Below are positions 36,778 through 45,937 of a stretch of 64,000 nucleotides of DNA, piece by piece. Numbering within the stretch: the stretch's first letter is position 1; the number at the start of each line of letters is the position of its first letter. The notes beneath the pieces were generated by a model. The model ran no database searches and was not told the DNA's origin. It saw only the letters and a list, made by a program, of their open reading frames with translations. The position numbers were made by a program, and so were the translations under genes. The DNA is from J054 sp964613615 (GTDB lineage: Bacteria; Pseudomonadota; Gammaproteobacteria; Steroidobacterales; GCA-2729495). The stretch is taken from NCBI GenBank assembly GCA_964613615.1, contig CAZTIB010000079.1, positions 1 through 64,000 on the forward strand, in the 5' to 3' direction.

Positions 36778-38235
36778 ATGGATGAATTGAGTTCGTGGGC
36801 TGTGAACCGGCGCAATCTGATACGCGGAGTTGGCGCAACGGCAGTCGGCATGCTGGCACCAAGAGTCTTGCGCGCGGCCGAGTCGGCAGAAGTCATCGTG
36901 CTGGGGGCCGGTCTTGCTGGCCTGTATTCGGCCATGCTGCTCGAGGAGTTCGGTTTTCGCGTCACGCTGCTGGAAGCTTCAGACCACGTCGGTGGCAGGG
37001 TCCAGACGCGGGACTTCGGTGGCACACTGCACGAGTTGGGTGCCAGCGACATCGGCGTGATGTATGCGCGCGTGCTGGACATGATGCGCCGCCTCGAGCT
37101 GGAACGGATACCGAGTTCGATTCGCGTCCGGCCGTTCACTTACCACGTTCGCGGGCAGTTAGTGCGTGCGGATGACTGGGCTGAAGCCGCTGCGAACCAG
37201 ACGACGGGTGAAGAACGCAACATCGCCCCCGCCCGTATGTCCTCGGAGTTGTTGAACAGGTACAACCCCTTGCAGGAACTGGATGACTGGCTGTCGCCGG
37301 ACTTCCAGAACCTCGACGTCCCGATAGCGGACTATCTCCGGCAGCAGGGCGTATCGGCAGAAGCGATACGCCTGATGGGCCATACCTATAACGGCATCGG
37401 GATGGACCGGACCTCTGCACTGTCCCTGTTCCGCGACACCACGCGCACCAATTTCGGCATTCGGGCCTTCCGGGCCATGAAGGAAGCCGGGCAAACGGTC
37501 GCCCCGCTGAGCGAGGTAGCAGGCGGTAACCAGCGCCTGCCGGACGCAATGGCCGCCAGCCTCAAGACCGAGATCCGCTTCGGGCAAGCTGCCGCCGCCA
37601 TCGCCCAGGATGCCAGCAGCATCGAAGTCACCAGTATCGACGGCACCCGGTATCGCGGTGCTTTCCTGGTTGCAGCGATTCCGTTCCCGGCCCTGCGGCA
37701 AATTGAAATCACGCCGACTTTGTCGCCACTGAAAGCTGCGGCTACCAGCCAGGTGCCCTACTACTCCGCGACCAAGTTCTACCTGCGGCCCACGAGCCGA
37801 TTCTGGGAAGCCGATGGCCTGGAACCCAGCCTGTGGTCGGACGGCCAGCTGGAACGCGTATTTGCAATGTCTGACGGCAGCGATGACGTGCACACACTGG
37901 TGGTCTGGATCAACGGCCAGGGCAGCCAGCGCATCGATCAATACGACCACGAGTCGGCGACCCGCCTGGTACTGGATCTGCTCGCCGAAGTCCGGCCCGC
38001 ATCGCGCGGCCAGATAGAGGTCATGGGCCATTACTCGTGGGGCACGACGCCTTTCATCGGCGGCTGTGGGCTCAGTTACTCCGCCGGCCAGATCTCGCGA
38101 TTTGCCGCAGAACTGCCAAGACCGGAAGGCCGCATCCACTTTGCCGGCGAACACACCAGGCGCAGCGAGTTTGGTATGGAATCCGCCATGGCCTCCGCCG
38201 AGCGAGTGGCGACCGAGATCCTGGAGGCGGGCTGA
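36778..38235 (+). CDS. Tat-exported flavin amine oxidase
   Basis: 485 residues. N-terminal RRNLIRGVGATAVGMLAP is a Tat signal, so the enzyme is exported with its FAD bound. The FAD motif VIVLGAGLAGLYSAMLLEE is followed by LLEASDHVGGRVQTRDFGG, both hallmarks of monoamine-oxidase-like flavoproteins, and the C-terminus has IHFAGEHTRRSEFGMESAMASA, the second FAD-contact segment. It oxidises a primary or polyamine (or a related substrate) with release of H2O2 and an aldehyde; the cytochrome c 68 bp downstream may accept electrons instead. Substrate inferred only at family level. Confidence 0.9.
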   Translation: MDELSSWAVNRRNLIRGVGATAVGMLAPRVLRAAESAEVIVLGAGLAGLYSAMLLEEFGFRVTLLEASDHVGGRVQTRDFGGTLHELGASDIGVMYARVLDMMRRLELERIPSSIRVRPFTYHVRGQLVRADDWAEAAANQTTGEERNIAPARMSSELLNRYNPLQELDDWLSPDFQNLDVPIADYLRQQGVSAEAIRLMGHTYNGIGMDRTSALSLFRDTTRTNFGIRAFRAMKEAGQTVAPLSEVAGGNQRLPDAMAASLKTEIRFGQAAAAIAQDASSIEVTSIDGTRYRGAFLVAAIPFPALRQIEITPTLSPLKAAATSQVPYYSATKFYLRPTSRFWEADGLEPSLWSDGQLERVFAMSDGSDDVHTLVVWINGQGSQRIDQYDHESATRLVLDLLAEVRPASRGQIEVMGHYSWGTTPFIGGCGLSYSAGQISRFAAELPRPEGRIHFAGEHTRRSEFGMESAMASAERVATEILEAG

Positions 38236-38303
38236 GCCCAGACCGCACGCCAGCAACGGCCAAGGATCCGCCCCGCAGCGTCAAGAGCCTATAATGCTTC
38301 GCC

Positions 38304-38726
38304 ATGCGCTATAGATTGCTCACCGCTGCATTGGCTATCGCCGCGGCCTCCGCCGACGCCACCGAGGTAGTGACCTACACCGGCGAGGAGAACTACGAGC
38401 GACTGTGTTCGGCATGTCACGGTGCGTCCGGGCGGGGCGACGGGCCGGTGTCCGAAGTCCTGACGATGCCGGCGCCGGACCTGACCCGAATCGCGGCACG
38501 CAACGACGGCGTGTTTCCCCGGGATGAGCTGACACGGCAGATTGACGGGCGGGACCGGATCACCGCGCACGGCTCCCAGCAGATGCCCGTCTGGGGCTAC
38601 GAGTTCTGGATCGACGCAGGCGCAGGCGCATTCTCGGAACGCCTGGTGGCGGAAACCCTGGATAATCTCGTGGATTACCTGGAAAGCATCCAGGTCCCGG
38701 CGCTAGGCCCGATTTCCGGCCCGTGA
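38304..38726 (+). CDS. Periplasmic c-type cytochrome
   Basis: 140 residues with a signal peptide (about 1-19, ends ADA). One haem motif CSACH at 35-39 and a probable Met axial ligand in SQQMPVWG near residue 95. This is the compact class I mono-haem type. It follows the amine oxidase gene by 68 bp and so may be its electron acceptor. The 3' end overlaps the convergent helix-hairpin-helix gene by 24 bp. Confidence 0.88.
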   Translation: MRYRLLTAALAIAAASADATEVVTYTGEENYERLCSACHGASGRGDGPVSEVLTMPAPDLTRIAARNDGVFPRDELTRQIDGRDRITAHGSQQMPVWGYEFWIDAGAGAFSERLVAETLDNLVDYLESIQVPALGPISGP

Positions 38727-39605
38727 CTTACGCCGGCCGTCGCGACGCGCCATCGCGCGGTTGCCGCGGCGATAATATTCCTGGCATTCGGCTTCCCGAC
38801 CACGCACCACGCGTTTACCCTGCAGCTTACCGCGGGTTTCTGTGACGACCGTGTTCTGGCCCGCACGATTGTCCGCGTCTTCGAAATAGATCACCACCCA
38901 GTCGCCGGTACGCTTGAGCTGATGCGCGCGCGCCGTGTTCGAGAACAACACGGTGAAATGCCACGGTTTGCGCACTGCATGCATGATGGGCAGCCACGCC
39001 TTGCCTTCCGGGTTGAAACGTTTCGGCGCGATCATTGTAAGACTGCCGGCACGGGCCCGAGATCGATAGGCACGATCCAGTGCGAGCAGTGAGTCCACGC
39101 CCGGTGCCAGCGGCGGGCGGAGGCGCGGCCGCCGACCCAGCAGGCTCGCGAGGCTCGCCCGTATTCCGGCCGCGCGACGCGGGCCCACGCCCTTCACTTT
39201 TTCCAGGCGCCCGTCGTGCGCTGCGATCTCCAGGGCTTCCAGCGAATCAACGTGCAACTGGTCGTGAATGGCTGCGGCGAGATCCGGCCCTACCCCGGGC
39301 AGGGTCTGGAACAGCTGCTCGGGCTCGAGTTCGCCGCGCAGACGGTACAGACGGCCAAGACCGCCGGTCATCGCAATTTCACGGATAGACCCGGCGATGC
39401 TGCGGCCGACACCGGGCAGCGCGATCAGCCCCTCCGTGCCCTCACGCTCGAGTATCTCGCGCAGGTCTTCATCGAGGGTGTCGACGGTCTGCGCCGCCCG
39501 CCGGTACGCATTGACCCGAAACGGACTGGCATCCTGCTGGTCCAGCACCGCCGCCGTCTCACGGAGCAGCTCCGCCACCTGTTGGTTGAATGCGCCGGCG
39601 CTCAC
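38703..39605 (-). CDS. Helix-hairpin-helix protein related to the PolX N-terminal region
   Basis: 300 residues. The first 160 residues match the 8-kDa-like and HhH region of family X polymerases: FNQQVAELLRETAAVLDQQ, PFRVNAYRRAAQTV, LIALPGVGRSIAGSIREI, QTLPGVGPDLAAAIHD and KGVGPRRAAGIR. The polymerase palm and PHP domains are absent. The C-terminal 110 residues (from APKRFNPEGKAWLP) contain WHFTVLFSNTARAH and a basic tail and resemble no nuclease I recognise. It starts with GTG at 39605, overlapping the upstream membrane gene stop by 1 bp. Probably binds DNA ends or structured DNA; enzymatic activity not evident. Confidence 0.82.
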   Translation of the reverse strand: MSAGAFNQQVAELLRETAAVLDQQDASPFRVNAYRRAAQTVDTLDEDLREILEREGTEGLIALPGVGRSIAGSIREIAMTGGLGRLYRLRGELEPEQLFQTLPGVGPDLAAAIHDQLHVDSLEALEIAAHDGRLEKVKGVGPRRAAGIRASLASLLGRRPRLRPPLAPGVDSLLALDRAYRSRARAGSLTMIAPKRFNPEGKAWLPIMHAVRKPWHFTVLFSNTARAHQLKRTGDWVVIYFEDADNRAGQNTVVTETRGKLQGKRVVRGREAECQEYYRRGNRAMARRDGRRKSRAGNRA

Positions 39606-40000
39606 TACCTGGCGGTCGAAGCACTACCGTCAGCTACCTCGCCGCGCCCGACGGGATTGCAATTCTTGATAGTGACCCGCCCTTCCAGCAGATTGCCCTT
39701 GGAATACTCGGCGAAAGTGCACTCGTTCGTGCGCGGGTCGTAGTTTTCGATCCACAGATTGTCATCCTTCCACGTAGCTGCGACATGCTGTTGACCGGCC
39801 GGCACACGAATCGCCATCACCCCGCCGTATCGCTTCACGAATAGCTGTTGAAAGTAGAAGAAGTAAGCAGCCCAGCCGAAGAACAACACCAGTGCCGCGC
39901 CTACCCCGGCCGCTTTCCAGCTATTCAGGCGGACACCGAACAGGAAGACCAGGCCAAAGGCCAGACCGATGAACAAAGCCCAGTACAGATAAGTAATCAC
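39605..40000 (-). CDS. Small membrane protein of unknown function
   Basis: 131 residues with two N-terminal transmembrane helices (about 4-22 and 30-50) and a polar C-terminal part (VPAGQQHVAATWKDDNLWIENYDP) that would form a small beta domain. No family recognised. It starts with GTG at 40000 behind AAGGAG. Its stop overlaps the start of the HhH gene by 1 bp, so the two are translationally coupled. Confidence 0.75.
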   Translation of the reverse strand: MITYLYWALFIGLAFGLVFLFGVRLNSWKAAGVGAALVLFFGWAAYFFYFQQLFVKRYGGVMAIRVPAGQQHVAATWKDDNLWIENYDPRTNECTFAEYSKGNLLEGRVTIKNCNPVGRGEVADGSASTAR

Positions 40001-40077
40001 GAGTTAACTCCTTGTCAATTCATCACGGCCTGTTTTGCTGGCCAGCCACTGGTATCGGCTGGGCTGTCGCCACAGGC

Positions 40078-40668
40078 TCACGTATCAGAGAACGAGATGG
40101 TGCGGTACCTGGCGAATCGCAGCGACTCGGACCAGTAGTCCGCCGGCAGCCCGGCCTTGCACTTCAGTTCCCGGATAAAGTCTTCGGGATGTGGCAGCTT
40201 TTCCCAGACTTTCGGCAGGAAAGTGGCCCGGCCGCTGTTGTTGTCGGTCAAGATCACGCCGTCCTCGCAGGGGACCAGCCGGCGATGCAGATCCGCTTCC
40301 GATTCAAACGGGATGGGTTCGGGAGCCGACAGCACGGCGACCTCGATGGCCGTCGCGGACAGTTCCGTGTCGGTAAGCGGCTCAAAGCGCCGGTCCTGTG
40401 ACGCCGCAAGATAAGCGTTGCGCGCCACATCATTGGCCAGCGCTCGCGTCGCTGCCAGGTTGCCCACGCAGCCGCGCAGCTGCGCCCGGTGGTAAACGCT
40501 CACGAAGCTCGCCCGGTGCTCGCCAAGGCGGCCCGTCATCTGCGTGATTTCAAGTTCCAGCGGCCGATCGTTCGCCAGGCCGTGCAGGATCGACGCCCGC
40601 GCAACGCGCAGCAGCGCAACACGCTCGTGTTCGTCCAGCGCCACCAGCAGTTGCTCAGTGCAGGACAT
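40078..40668 (-). CDS. amrA: AmmeMemoRadiSam system protein A (AMMECR1 domain)
   Basis: 196 residues. The AMMECR1 core is clear: the segment RAQLRGCVGNLAATRALANDVARNAYLAASQDRRFEPL (cited in parts: LRGCVGNL, NAYLAASQDRRF), then EVAVLSAPEPIP and the conserved CEDGVILT. C-terminus has FLPKVWEKLPHPEDFIRELKCKAGLP. It overlaps the MEMO gene by 14 bp. The three AmmeMemoRadiSam proteins co-occur widely, but the reaction is not firmly known to me. Start at 40668 fits the family length better than the 40731 ATG. Confidence 0.9.
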   Translation of the reverse strand: MSCTEQLLVALDEHERVALLRVARASILHGLANDRPLELEITQMTGRLGEHRASFVSVYHRAQLRGCVGNLAATRALANDVARNAYLAASQDRRFEPLTDTELSATAIEVAVLSAPEPIPFESEADLHRRLVPCEDGVILTDNNSGRATFLPKVWEKLPHPEDFIRELKCKAGLPADYWSESLRFARYRTISFSDT

Positions 40669-41440
40669 ATGCGCCATATCCCACGACCCGGGTCCGGTCA
40701 CCGGCGGTGTCGCCGGAATTTCGCAGATCAACCTGCTCGATGCTGAGATTGTCGGCGTGCTGCGCTGCGATCAGGCCATTGACCGCGGCGGCGCCGCAGG
40801 CTTCGTCGCCGCGCAGATCCGTAGCGCCTTCCAGGATGCGCCGGCTGGTGCACGCATCGATCCGGCGTGCCTCATCATAGGTGTGAAAGTGCGACAGATC
40901 GGAACTGATGACAATCAGCGTTTCGGGCCCACCCCACAGGGTGTCAATGACGGCTGCGACAGCTGCTGGAGCGCACTCGCCAATGACGATGGGCAGCAAA
41001 CTAAAGTTGCCCAGGGCCACCTGGAGAAACGGCAGCTGGACCTCCAGGGAATGCTCCTGCGCGTGCGCCGTATCCGACACCTGCACCCCCGGCAGCCGAG
41101 CCACGGCAGCCCGGGCCGCGGTATCGATGGGGATGTCGCCGAGGGGCGTGGCAAACGCGTCGACGGAAGGCACCGCCAGGCCGTCCAGCCAGACGCGATG
41201 GGCCGGCCCCAGCAGCACTACGCGCTGAATCCGCTCGCGTACAGATGCCAGGTAGCGGTAAGCCGAGGCGGCCACGGCACCCGAGTACTGGTACCCGGCG
41301 TGGGGCACGATCAGTGCCTTGGGAGGCTCACCAGCGGGCACGGCAGCGCCGCGAAGCAGCGCCTCCACCTGTTCGCGCAGCACGGCGGCATCAGCGGTGT
41401 AGAAAAGCCCGGCCACCGCCGGATCGCGGCGAATCAGCAC
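40655..41440 (-). CDS. amrB: AmmeMemoRadiSam system protein B (MEMO domain)
   Basis: 261 residues of the MEMO family, a dioxygenase-like fold that binds metal. Family motifs: RDPAVAGLFYTAD at the N-terminus, VPHAGYQYSGAVAA, LLGPAHRVWLDG, AHAQEHSLEVQLPFLQ, VISSDLSHFHTYDEARRID and GYGAYVLH at the end. The histidines in VPHAGY, GPAH and SLEVQ neighbourhood, and a cysteine near the C-terminal helix, correspond to the putative metal site. Divergent from the radical SAM gene with a 75-bp shared promoter region. Confidence 0.92.
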   Translation of the reverse strand: MLIRRDPAVAGLFYTADAAVLREQVEALLRGAAVPAGEPPKALIVPHAGYQYSGAVAASAYRYLASVRERIQRVVLLGPAHRVWLDGLAVPSVDAFATPLGDIPIDTAARAAVARLPGVQVSDTAHAQEHSLEVQLPFLQVALGNFSLLPIVIGECAPAAVAAVIDTLWGGPETLIVISSDLSHFHTYDEARRIDACTSRRILEGATDLRGDEACGAAAVNGLIAAQHADNLSIEQVDLRNSGDTAGDRTRVVGYGAYVLH

Positions 41441-41515
41441 GTCAATTACCCTGCCTGGTCAAGACTCCGATATTCATGCTTGATATATAGGCATCCGGTA
41501 CCCATTTAACAAGAG

Positions 41516-42613
41516 ATGACTGACGCGAGAACTGCCGATCCCACGACGGTGCCGACCAAGTATTGGCACGATGTGGGCGACGGCCGCATTCAGTGCGACC
41601 TGTGCCCGCGGCATTGCCGAATGCGCGAGGGCCAGCGCGGCCTGTGCTACGTGCGCCAGCACCTGGACGGGCAGATCAAGCTGGTTAGCTACGGCCGTTC
41701 GTCAGGGTTCTGCGTGGACCCCATCGAAAAGAAGCCGCTCAATCACTTCTACCCGGGCAGTTCGGTGTTGTCCTTCGGTACCGCCGGCTGCAATCTGGCG
41801 TGCAAATTCTGTCAGAACTGGGATATGACCAAGGCCCGGGAGATGGACGTGCTCGCCGATGCGGCGAGTCCTGCGCGGCTGGCCGAAGTCGCCGGGGGAC
41901 TCGGCTGCAAAAGCATCGCCTTCACGTACAACGACCCGGTGATCTTTCTCGAATACGCGGTGGACGTGGCTGCCGCGTGCCGCGAACAGGGTGTCAAGAC
42001 CGTGGCCGTCACGGCTGGTTACATCGATCCTGAACCGCGCCGGGAATTCTTCGCCGCCATCGACGCGGCTAACGTGGATCTGAAGGCCTTCACGGACGAG
42101 TTCTACTACAAGACCTGCGGCGGGCACCTGGAACCGGTGCTGGAGACGCTGCAGTACATCCGTCACGAGACCGATACCTGGCTGGAACTGACGACGCTGC
42201 TGATTCCCGGGCAGAACGATTCCAGTGCTGAACTGGAGCGAATGACCGCGTGGGTGGTCGAACACCTGGGGCCCGATGTGCCGATGCACTTCACCGCTTT
42301 TCATCCGGACTGGAAGATGCGCGACGTTGGCCCCACGCCCGCTGCAACGCTGACCCGCGCGCGTCGCATCGCGATGGCCAACGGCATTCGTTACGCCTAC
42401 ACGGGCATCGTGCACGACGCCGATGGCGGCAGCACCTGGTGTCAGGATTGCGGGGCGCTGTTGATTGAACGCGACTGGTATCAGCTCGGCCGCTGGGGCC
42501 TGGACGCTACGGGCCGCTGCCAGGCGTGCGCGTCTGCTGTCGCGGGTTACTTCGACGCCGAGCCGGAACATTTCGGCGCCCACCGGATGCCGGTACGGAT
42601 CGGCGCCAGCTAA
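41516..42613 (+). CDS. amrS: AmmeMemoRadiSam system radical SAM enzyme
   Basis: 365 residues. The radical SAM cluster motif CNLACKFC (Cys92, 96, 99) is preceded by an N-terminal zinc-ribbon-like cluster: CDLCPRHC and GLCYV. NQ/GYIDPEP and NVDLKAFTDEFYYKTCGG belong to the same family, as does the C-terminal CQDCGALLIERDWYQ. It belongs to the pyruvate-formate-lyase-activating-like group. Head to head with the MEMO-AMMECR1 pair, so all three are likely co-regulated; TATATA at 41484-41489 lies in the shared region. A 2-bp gap separates it from the convergent host-attachment-type gene. Confidence 0.93.
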   Translation: MTDARTADPTTVPTKYWHDVGDGRIQCDLCPRHCRMREGQRGLCYVRQHLDGQIKLVSYGRSSGFCVDPIEKKPLNHFYPGSSVLSFGTAGCNLACKFCQNWDMTKAREMDVLADAASPARLAEVAGGLGCKSIAFTYNDPVIFLEYAVDVAAACREQGVKTVAVTAGYIDPEPRREFFAAIDAANVDLKAFTDEFYYKTCGGHLEPVLETLQYIRHETDTWLELTTLLIPGQNDSSAELERMTAWVVEHLGPDVPMHFTAFHPDWKMRDVGPTPAATLTRARRIAMANGIRYAYTGIVHDADGGSTWCQDCGALLIERDWYQLGRWGLDATGRCQACASAVAGYFDAEPEHFGAHRMPVRIGAS

Positions 42614-42614
42614 T

Positions 42615-43067
42615 TTATTTTTCCCACACTTCCTTGCGAAGCCAGTCTGTGAGCTGTTCGGCATCGTAGGCGGTCAGGTCCTTGTCGATCTCAGTCCCCA
42701 CGCTCTGTCGCACGGCTGCCGGGAGCACCTCGCGCAGGTGCCCCAGCAAGCGCGGGGCGGCGATGATGATCAGGCTGTCGTAGTCCCCCGCCCGCCGTGT
42801 CTCCAGCAGGGTGTCGGCGATTTCCCGGGCGAGTCGGACCTCCTCTTCCTGGTGGGCGTCGGTCCGAGGCTCCATCGCATGCCGGCCCTGGCCACCACTG
42901 TCAAAGCTGCGGCCAGGTCGGTCGCTGTTGATGTCCCGCGCTGGCATGCGCCCGCTCGGCCAGTCCATGTGTTTGACCTCGCGCAATGGCGCGAACTTCT
43001 TGTCGTGCGCAAAGAGCCTGTAACCAGTGCCGTTCGCCGTCAACACCCATTCACTGTTGTTCGCCAT
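42615..43067 (-). CDS. Host attachment (baeRF-type) family protein
   Basis: 150 residues. The start WVLTANGTGYRLFAHD, the EEEVRLAREIADTLLE helix and YDSLIIIAAPRLLGHLREVLP match the host-attachment protein family first described for plant-associated bacteria, now seen as an eRF1-like fold. No glycan-binding or secretion signal is visible, so the name probably misleads. The ATG follows GGGAGGGA. Function in this organism unknown; it may act on ribosomes or stress response. Confidence 0.85.
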   Translation of the reverse strand: MANNSEWVLTANGTGYRLFAHDKKFAPLREVKHMDWPSGRMPARDINSDRPGRSFDSGGQGRHAMEPRTDAHQEEEVRLAREIADTLLETRRAGDYDSLIIIAAPRLLGHLREVLPAAVRQSVGTEIDKDLTAYDAEQLTDWLRKEVWEK

Positions 43068-43198
43068 TCATCCCTCCCACCGGCGGCCCTGCAACCAGGC
43101 ACCGGATGCTACCAGCCTGCCCGGACGAATCATGATAAGCCTTCTGCGGACGGAGCGGCCGTTCGACGGTGATAAGATGGTCGTTGGGTGCAGAACCA

Positions 43199-44743
43199 AT
43201 GAACACGAGGCCATGGCTTGCCGCAACCGCAATGCTGCTGCAGGTCAGCGCATGGGGCGCAAGCCCGCCGAATCTGCTCCTGATCGTCACGGACAACCAG
43301 GGTCCGGGCCTGCTCGGTGCCTACGGCAATCCGGACATTCGCACACCGAACATCGATCGCCTCGCGGCCGAGGGCCTGCTGTTCGAGCAGGCCTATGCGA
43401 CCAGCGGTGTGTGCTCCCCGACGCGTGCGACCCTGCTGACGGGCCTGCTGCCGTCACAAACCGGCGTGCACAACGGTTTGCCGGGTCGCTTCAAGGTGCC
43501 GGACTGGTCGGCCATCGAGGAGTTTCGCAATCTGCCCCAGACCCTGGCCGATGCCGGCTACCGGACCGGGATGGTTGGCAAGTATCACCTCGGCGATCAC
43601 GCCAGGGCCCAGCTCGGTTTCGATTTCTGGGCCACGTTTCGCGGTGGTCACACAGAAAGCTTTGTTGACGCCGAGCTCACAGATAACGGCGAGACCCTGA
43701 ATGTCGCCGACCTGAACCTGCACGTTACCGACTACTGGACCCGCCGGGCCGTGGACTTCCTGGAACAGCAGAGCGCAGAAGAGCCGTTTTTCCTGATGTT
43801 GTCCTACAACGGCCCGTATATTCTGCCGCCGACCGTCAACGAACCGGCCACCAACCGGCATGCTGCGTACTATGCAGCGAATCCGCCGCGCATGCCCCAG
43901 TGGCCGGTACACCCCTACCTGCGTGAGTGGGCAAAGAACGTCCGCATGCCGGTGGACGTAGTCGGCGGCACGTATCCATGGGCCGCCATCGACGCGCTGA
44001 ACAACCAGCAGGCGATGAACCGGATTGCATCCGAGATGACCATGCTGGATGACGGCATCGGGGAAGTGCTTGCCGCACTGGAGCGCAGCGGCCTCGATAA
44101 AGACACGCTGGTGGTATTCCTGTCCGACCAGGGCTCCGCCTATGGTCAGCTGGGGCTGTGGGGCAACAGCTCCTGGGGCGCGCCGGCCCCGGCCTACCGC
44201 GCGAACATGCAGATTCCGCTGATCTTCCGGCAACCGGGGCGGGTTCCTGCCGGCCGGCGCAACTCGATGCTGATCGACGAGTTCGACCTGTTTCCCACCC
44301 TGTTGGAATACCTCGGCCTCGGCGATCGCCAGGTTGCGAATACTCCCGGTCGAAGTTTCGCGCCGGCGCTGACAGCTAAAGACCTGGACTGGGATGACAC
44401 GGTGTTCTTCGAATACATCGACACCCGTGTGATTCAGACGCGCGACTGGAAATACACCAAGCGTTTCCTCGCTGCGCCGAACGAGCTCTACGACCTCGCC
44501 CGGGACCCCGGCGAAACCCGAAACCTCGCAGACGATCCGGAACATCAAACCATACTGAATGAATTGGATGGACGCCTGATCGCGTTCTTCGATCGCTACG
44601 CCGATCCGCGTTTCGATATCTGGAACGGTGGCACGGCCAAGGCCACCTTGTTCTACGGCGGCCGCAACGACCGGTTTGCCAATCATTTCCCGGACTGGAC
44701 GCCCCCGGTCACAGAGAAAGCCCTGCCGTTCCGGGACCCTTGA
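43199..44743 (+). CDS. Exported arylsulfatase-type sulfatase
   Basis: 514 residues. Signal peptide about 1-21 (ends AWGA). The sulfatase motif CSPTR (Cys72-Arg76) is intact, so it needs a formylglycine-generating enzyme (or anaerobic equivalent) from elsewhere. Metal-site residues are in LLLIVTDNQGPG and in VVFLSDQGSAYGQLG. The ATG at 43199 gives a proper signal peptide; the 43169 start adds 10 residues ahead of it. First gene of an apparent three-gene operon with the beta-propeller proteins. It releases sulfate from an ester, possibly an algal polysaccharide or steroid. Confidence 0.92.
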   Translation: MNTRPWLAATAMLLQVSAWGASPPNLLLIVTDNQGPGLLGAYGNPDIRTPNIDRLAAEGLLFEQAYATSGVCSPTRATLLTGLLPSQTGVHNGLPGRFKVPDWSAIEEFRNLPQTLADAGYRTGMVGKYHLGDHARAQLGFDFWATFRGGHTESFVDAELTDNGETLNVADLNLHVTDYWTRRAVDFLEQQSAEEPFFLMLSYNGPYILPPTVNEPATNRHAAYYAANPPRMPQWPVHPYLREWAKNVRMPVDVVGGTYPWAAIDALNNQQAMNRIASEMTMLDDGIGEVLAALERSGLDKDTLVVFLSDQGSAYGQLGLWGNSSWGAPAPAYRANMQIPLIFRQPGRVPAGRRNSMLIDEFDLFPTLLEYLGLGDRQVANTPGRSFAPALTAKDLDWDDTVFFEYIDTRVIQTRDWKYTKRFLAAPNELYDLARDPGETRNLADDPEHQTILNELDGRLIAFFDRYADPRFDIWNGGTAKATLFYGGRNDRFANHFPDWTPPVTEKALPFRDP

Positions 44744-44792
44744 AACCATTGCCGCTTGATCAAACCATGACTTGCCGAGGAAGTTCCGAGCC

Positions 44793-45935
44793 ATGAACAA
44801 GAATCGCACAATGATCGTCATCACGTGCCTGCTCTCAAGCCTGCTGTTCGCAGCCACTGCCTGGGCTGGCGGCCACCAGCAGACGGATACCGTCTCGGCA
44901 GCCAGCGCCTATACGGGTCCGGCTCCCGACAAGAGCAAGGAACTGCCCGTGCGCCTGATTCCGAACATTCCCCCGGCTGCAGAGGCCTACTACGCGCCGG
45001 ATGACTATCACTTCATTGTGCAGACCCAGGATCCCGACGCCCAGAGGCCGGCGGGAGATCGCATCGGCGGCGCGTTGACCTATATCTTTACCGACGACGG
45101 CAAGAGCGCCGTGCGCATCAATGGCCGCGGGCAGGATGCGTGCTCCTATTTCTTCCCCGACCAGCAGCGCATCGTCTGGACCTCGACCCGTGACAACATG
45201 GACATGCCGCTGGGCGACTGGGCCAACGAGGACCTGTACCCGCAAGGCGCAGAGCTCTACACCTCGGATCTCGACGGCAACAACATCGTCCGGTTGACGG
45301 ACAACGAGTGGTACGAGGCGGAAGTGTCTATCTCTCCCAAAGGCGACTGGATTGTCTTCACCCGGCAAATCGACGGCAACCTGAACCTGTGGCGCATGCG
45401 CCCGGACGGCAGCGACGAGCAGCAGATCACTTTCACGGAAGACTGGCAGCCGGGGGCGCCATTTTACCTGCCGGACAATGAGACCATCATGTTCCGGGCC
45501 TGGCGGTCCAGCGAGCACGGCAAGATCTGGCCGACGCCGATGACCGTGTTCACCATCAGGCATGACGGCAAGGATCTCAAGCAGCGCACTTTCGACGGCA
45601 AGATGAACTGGGCGCCCTACCCCGCCAGCGACGGCCGGCACTACGTCTTCGTGCGTGTCACTGAAGGCCGGAACTGGGAGGTATTTCTTGGTGACCTGTC
45701 GGGTGGCGAACCGCGCCGCCTGACCTACAACATCGGTTTCGACGGCCTGCCATCATTATCTAAGGACGGCAAGAAAATGCTGTTCGCGCGCAGCGCAAAA
45801 GGCCGCGACAACCTGTCCACCTTTGTGATGGATATGTCGTCGTTCGAACTTGGCCTCGACAACTTCCAGGGAATTCCGGAAACGGCGATCCCGGAGAACG
45901 CAATCCTGGTCGCCGACTTTCACGCCGGGCGTTAG
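44793..45935 (+). CDS. Exported TolB-like beta-propeller protein
   Basis: 380 residues. Signal peptide ends TAWA. The mature part has repeats of the PD40/WD40-like type: ELYTSDLDGNNIVRLTDNEWYEAEVSISPKGDWIVFT, RMRPDGSDEQQITFTEDWQPGAPFYLPD and LSKDGKKMLFARSAKG (long examples described here only as repeats with D-x-L/I-R-L-T steps). It would form a propeller with no catalytic motif. 49 bp after the sulfatase, so same operon; may bind the glycan or assist the sulfatase. ATG 44793 follows GAGGAAG. Confidence 0.82.
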   Translation: MNKNRTMIVITCLLSSLLFAATAWAGGHQQTDTVSAASAYTGPAPDKSKELPVRLIPNIPPAAEAYYAPDDYHFIVQTQDPDAQRPAGDRIGGALTYIFTDDGKSAVRINGRGQDACSYFFPDQQRIVWTSTRDNMDMPLGDWANEDLYPQGAELYTSDLDGNNIVRLTDNEWYEAEVSISPKGDWIVFTRQIDGNLNLWRMRPDGSDEQQITFTEDWQPGAPFYLPDNETIMFRAWRSSEHGKIWPTPMTVFTIRHDGKDLKQRTFDGKMNWAPYPASDGRHYVFVRVTEGRNWEVFLGDLSGGEPRRLTYNIGFDGLPSLSKDGKKMLFARSAKGRDNLSTFVMDMSSFELGLDNFQGIPETAIPENAILVADFHAGR

Positions 45936-45937
45936 CG

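Noticed and set aside
38290..38295. TATAAT 8 nt before the ATG of the cytochrome c gene
   Set aside because: Too close to the start and no -35; more likely fortuitous within a coupled transcript.
42615..43067. Reading the host-attachment-type protein as an anti-phage or virulence factor
   Set aside because: Only the family name suggests it; no phage or defence context is near.
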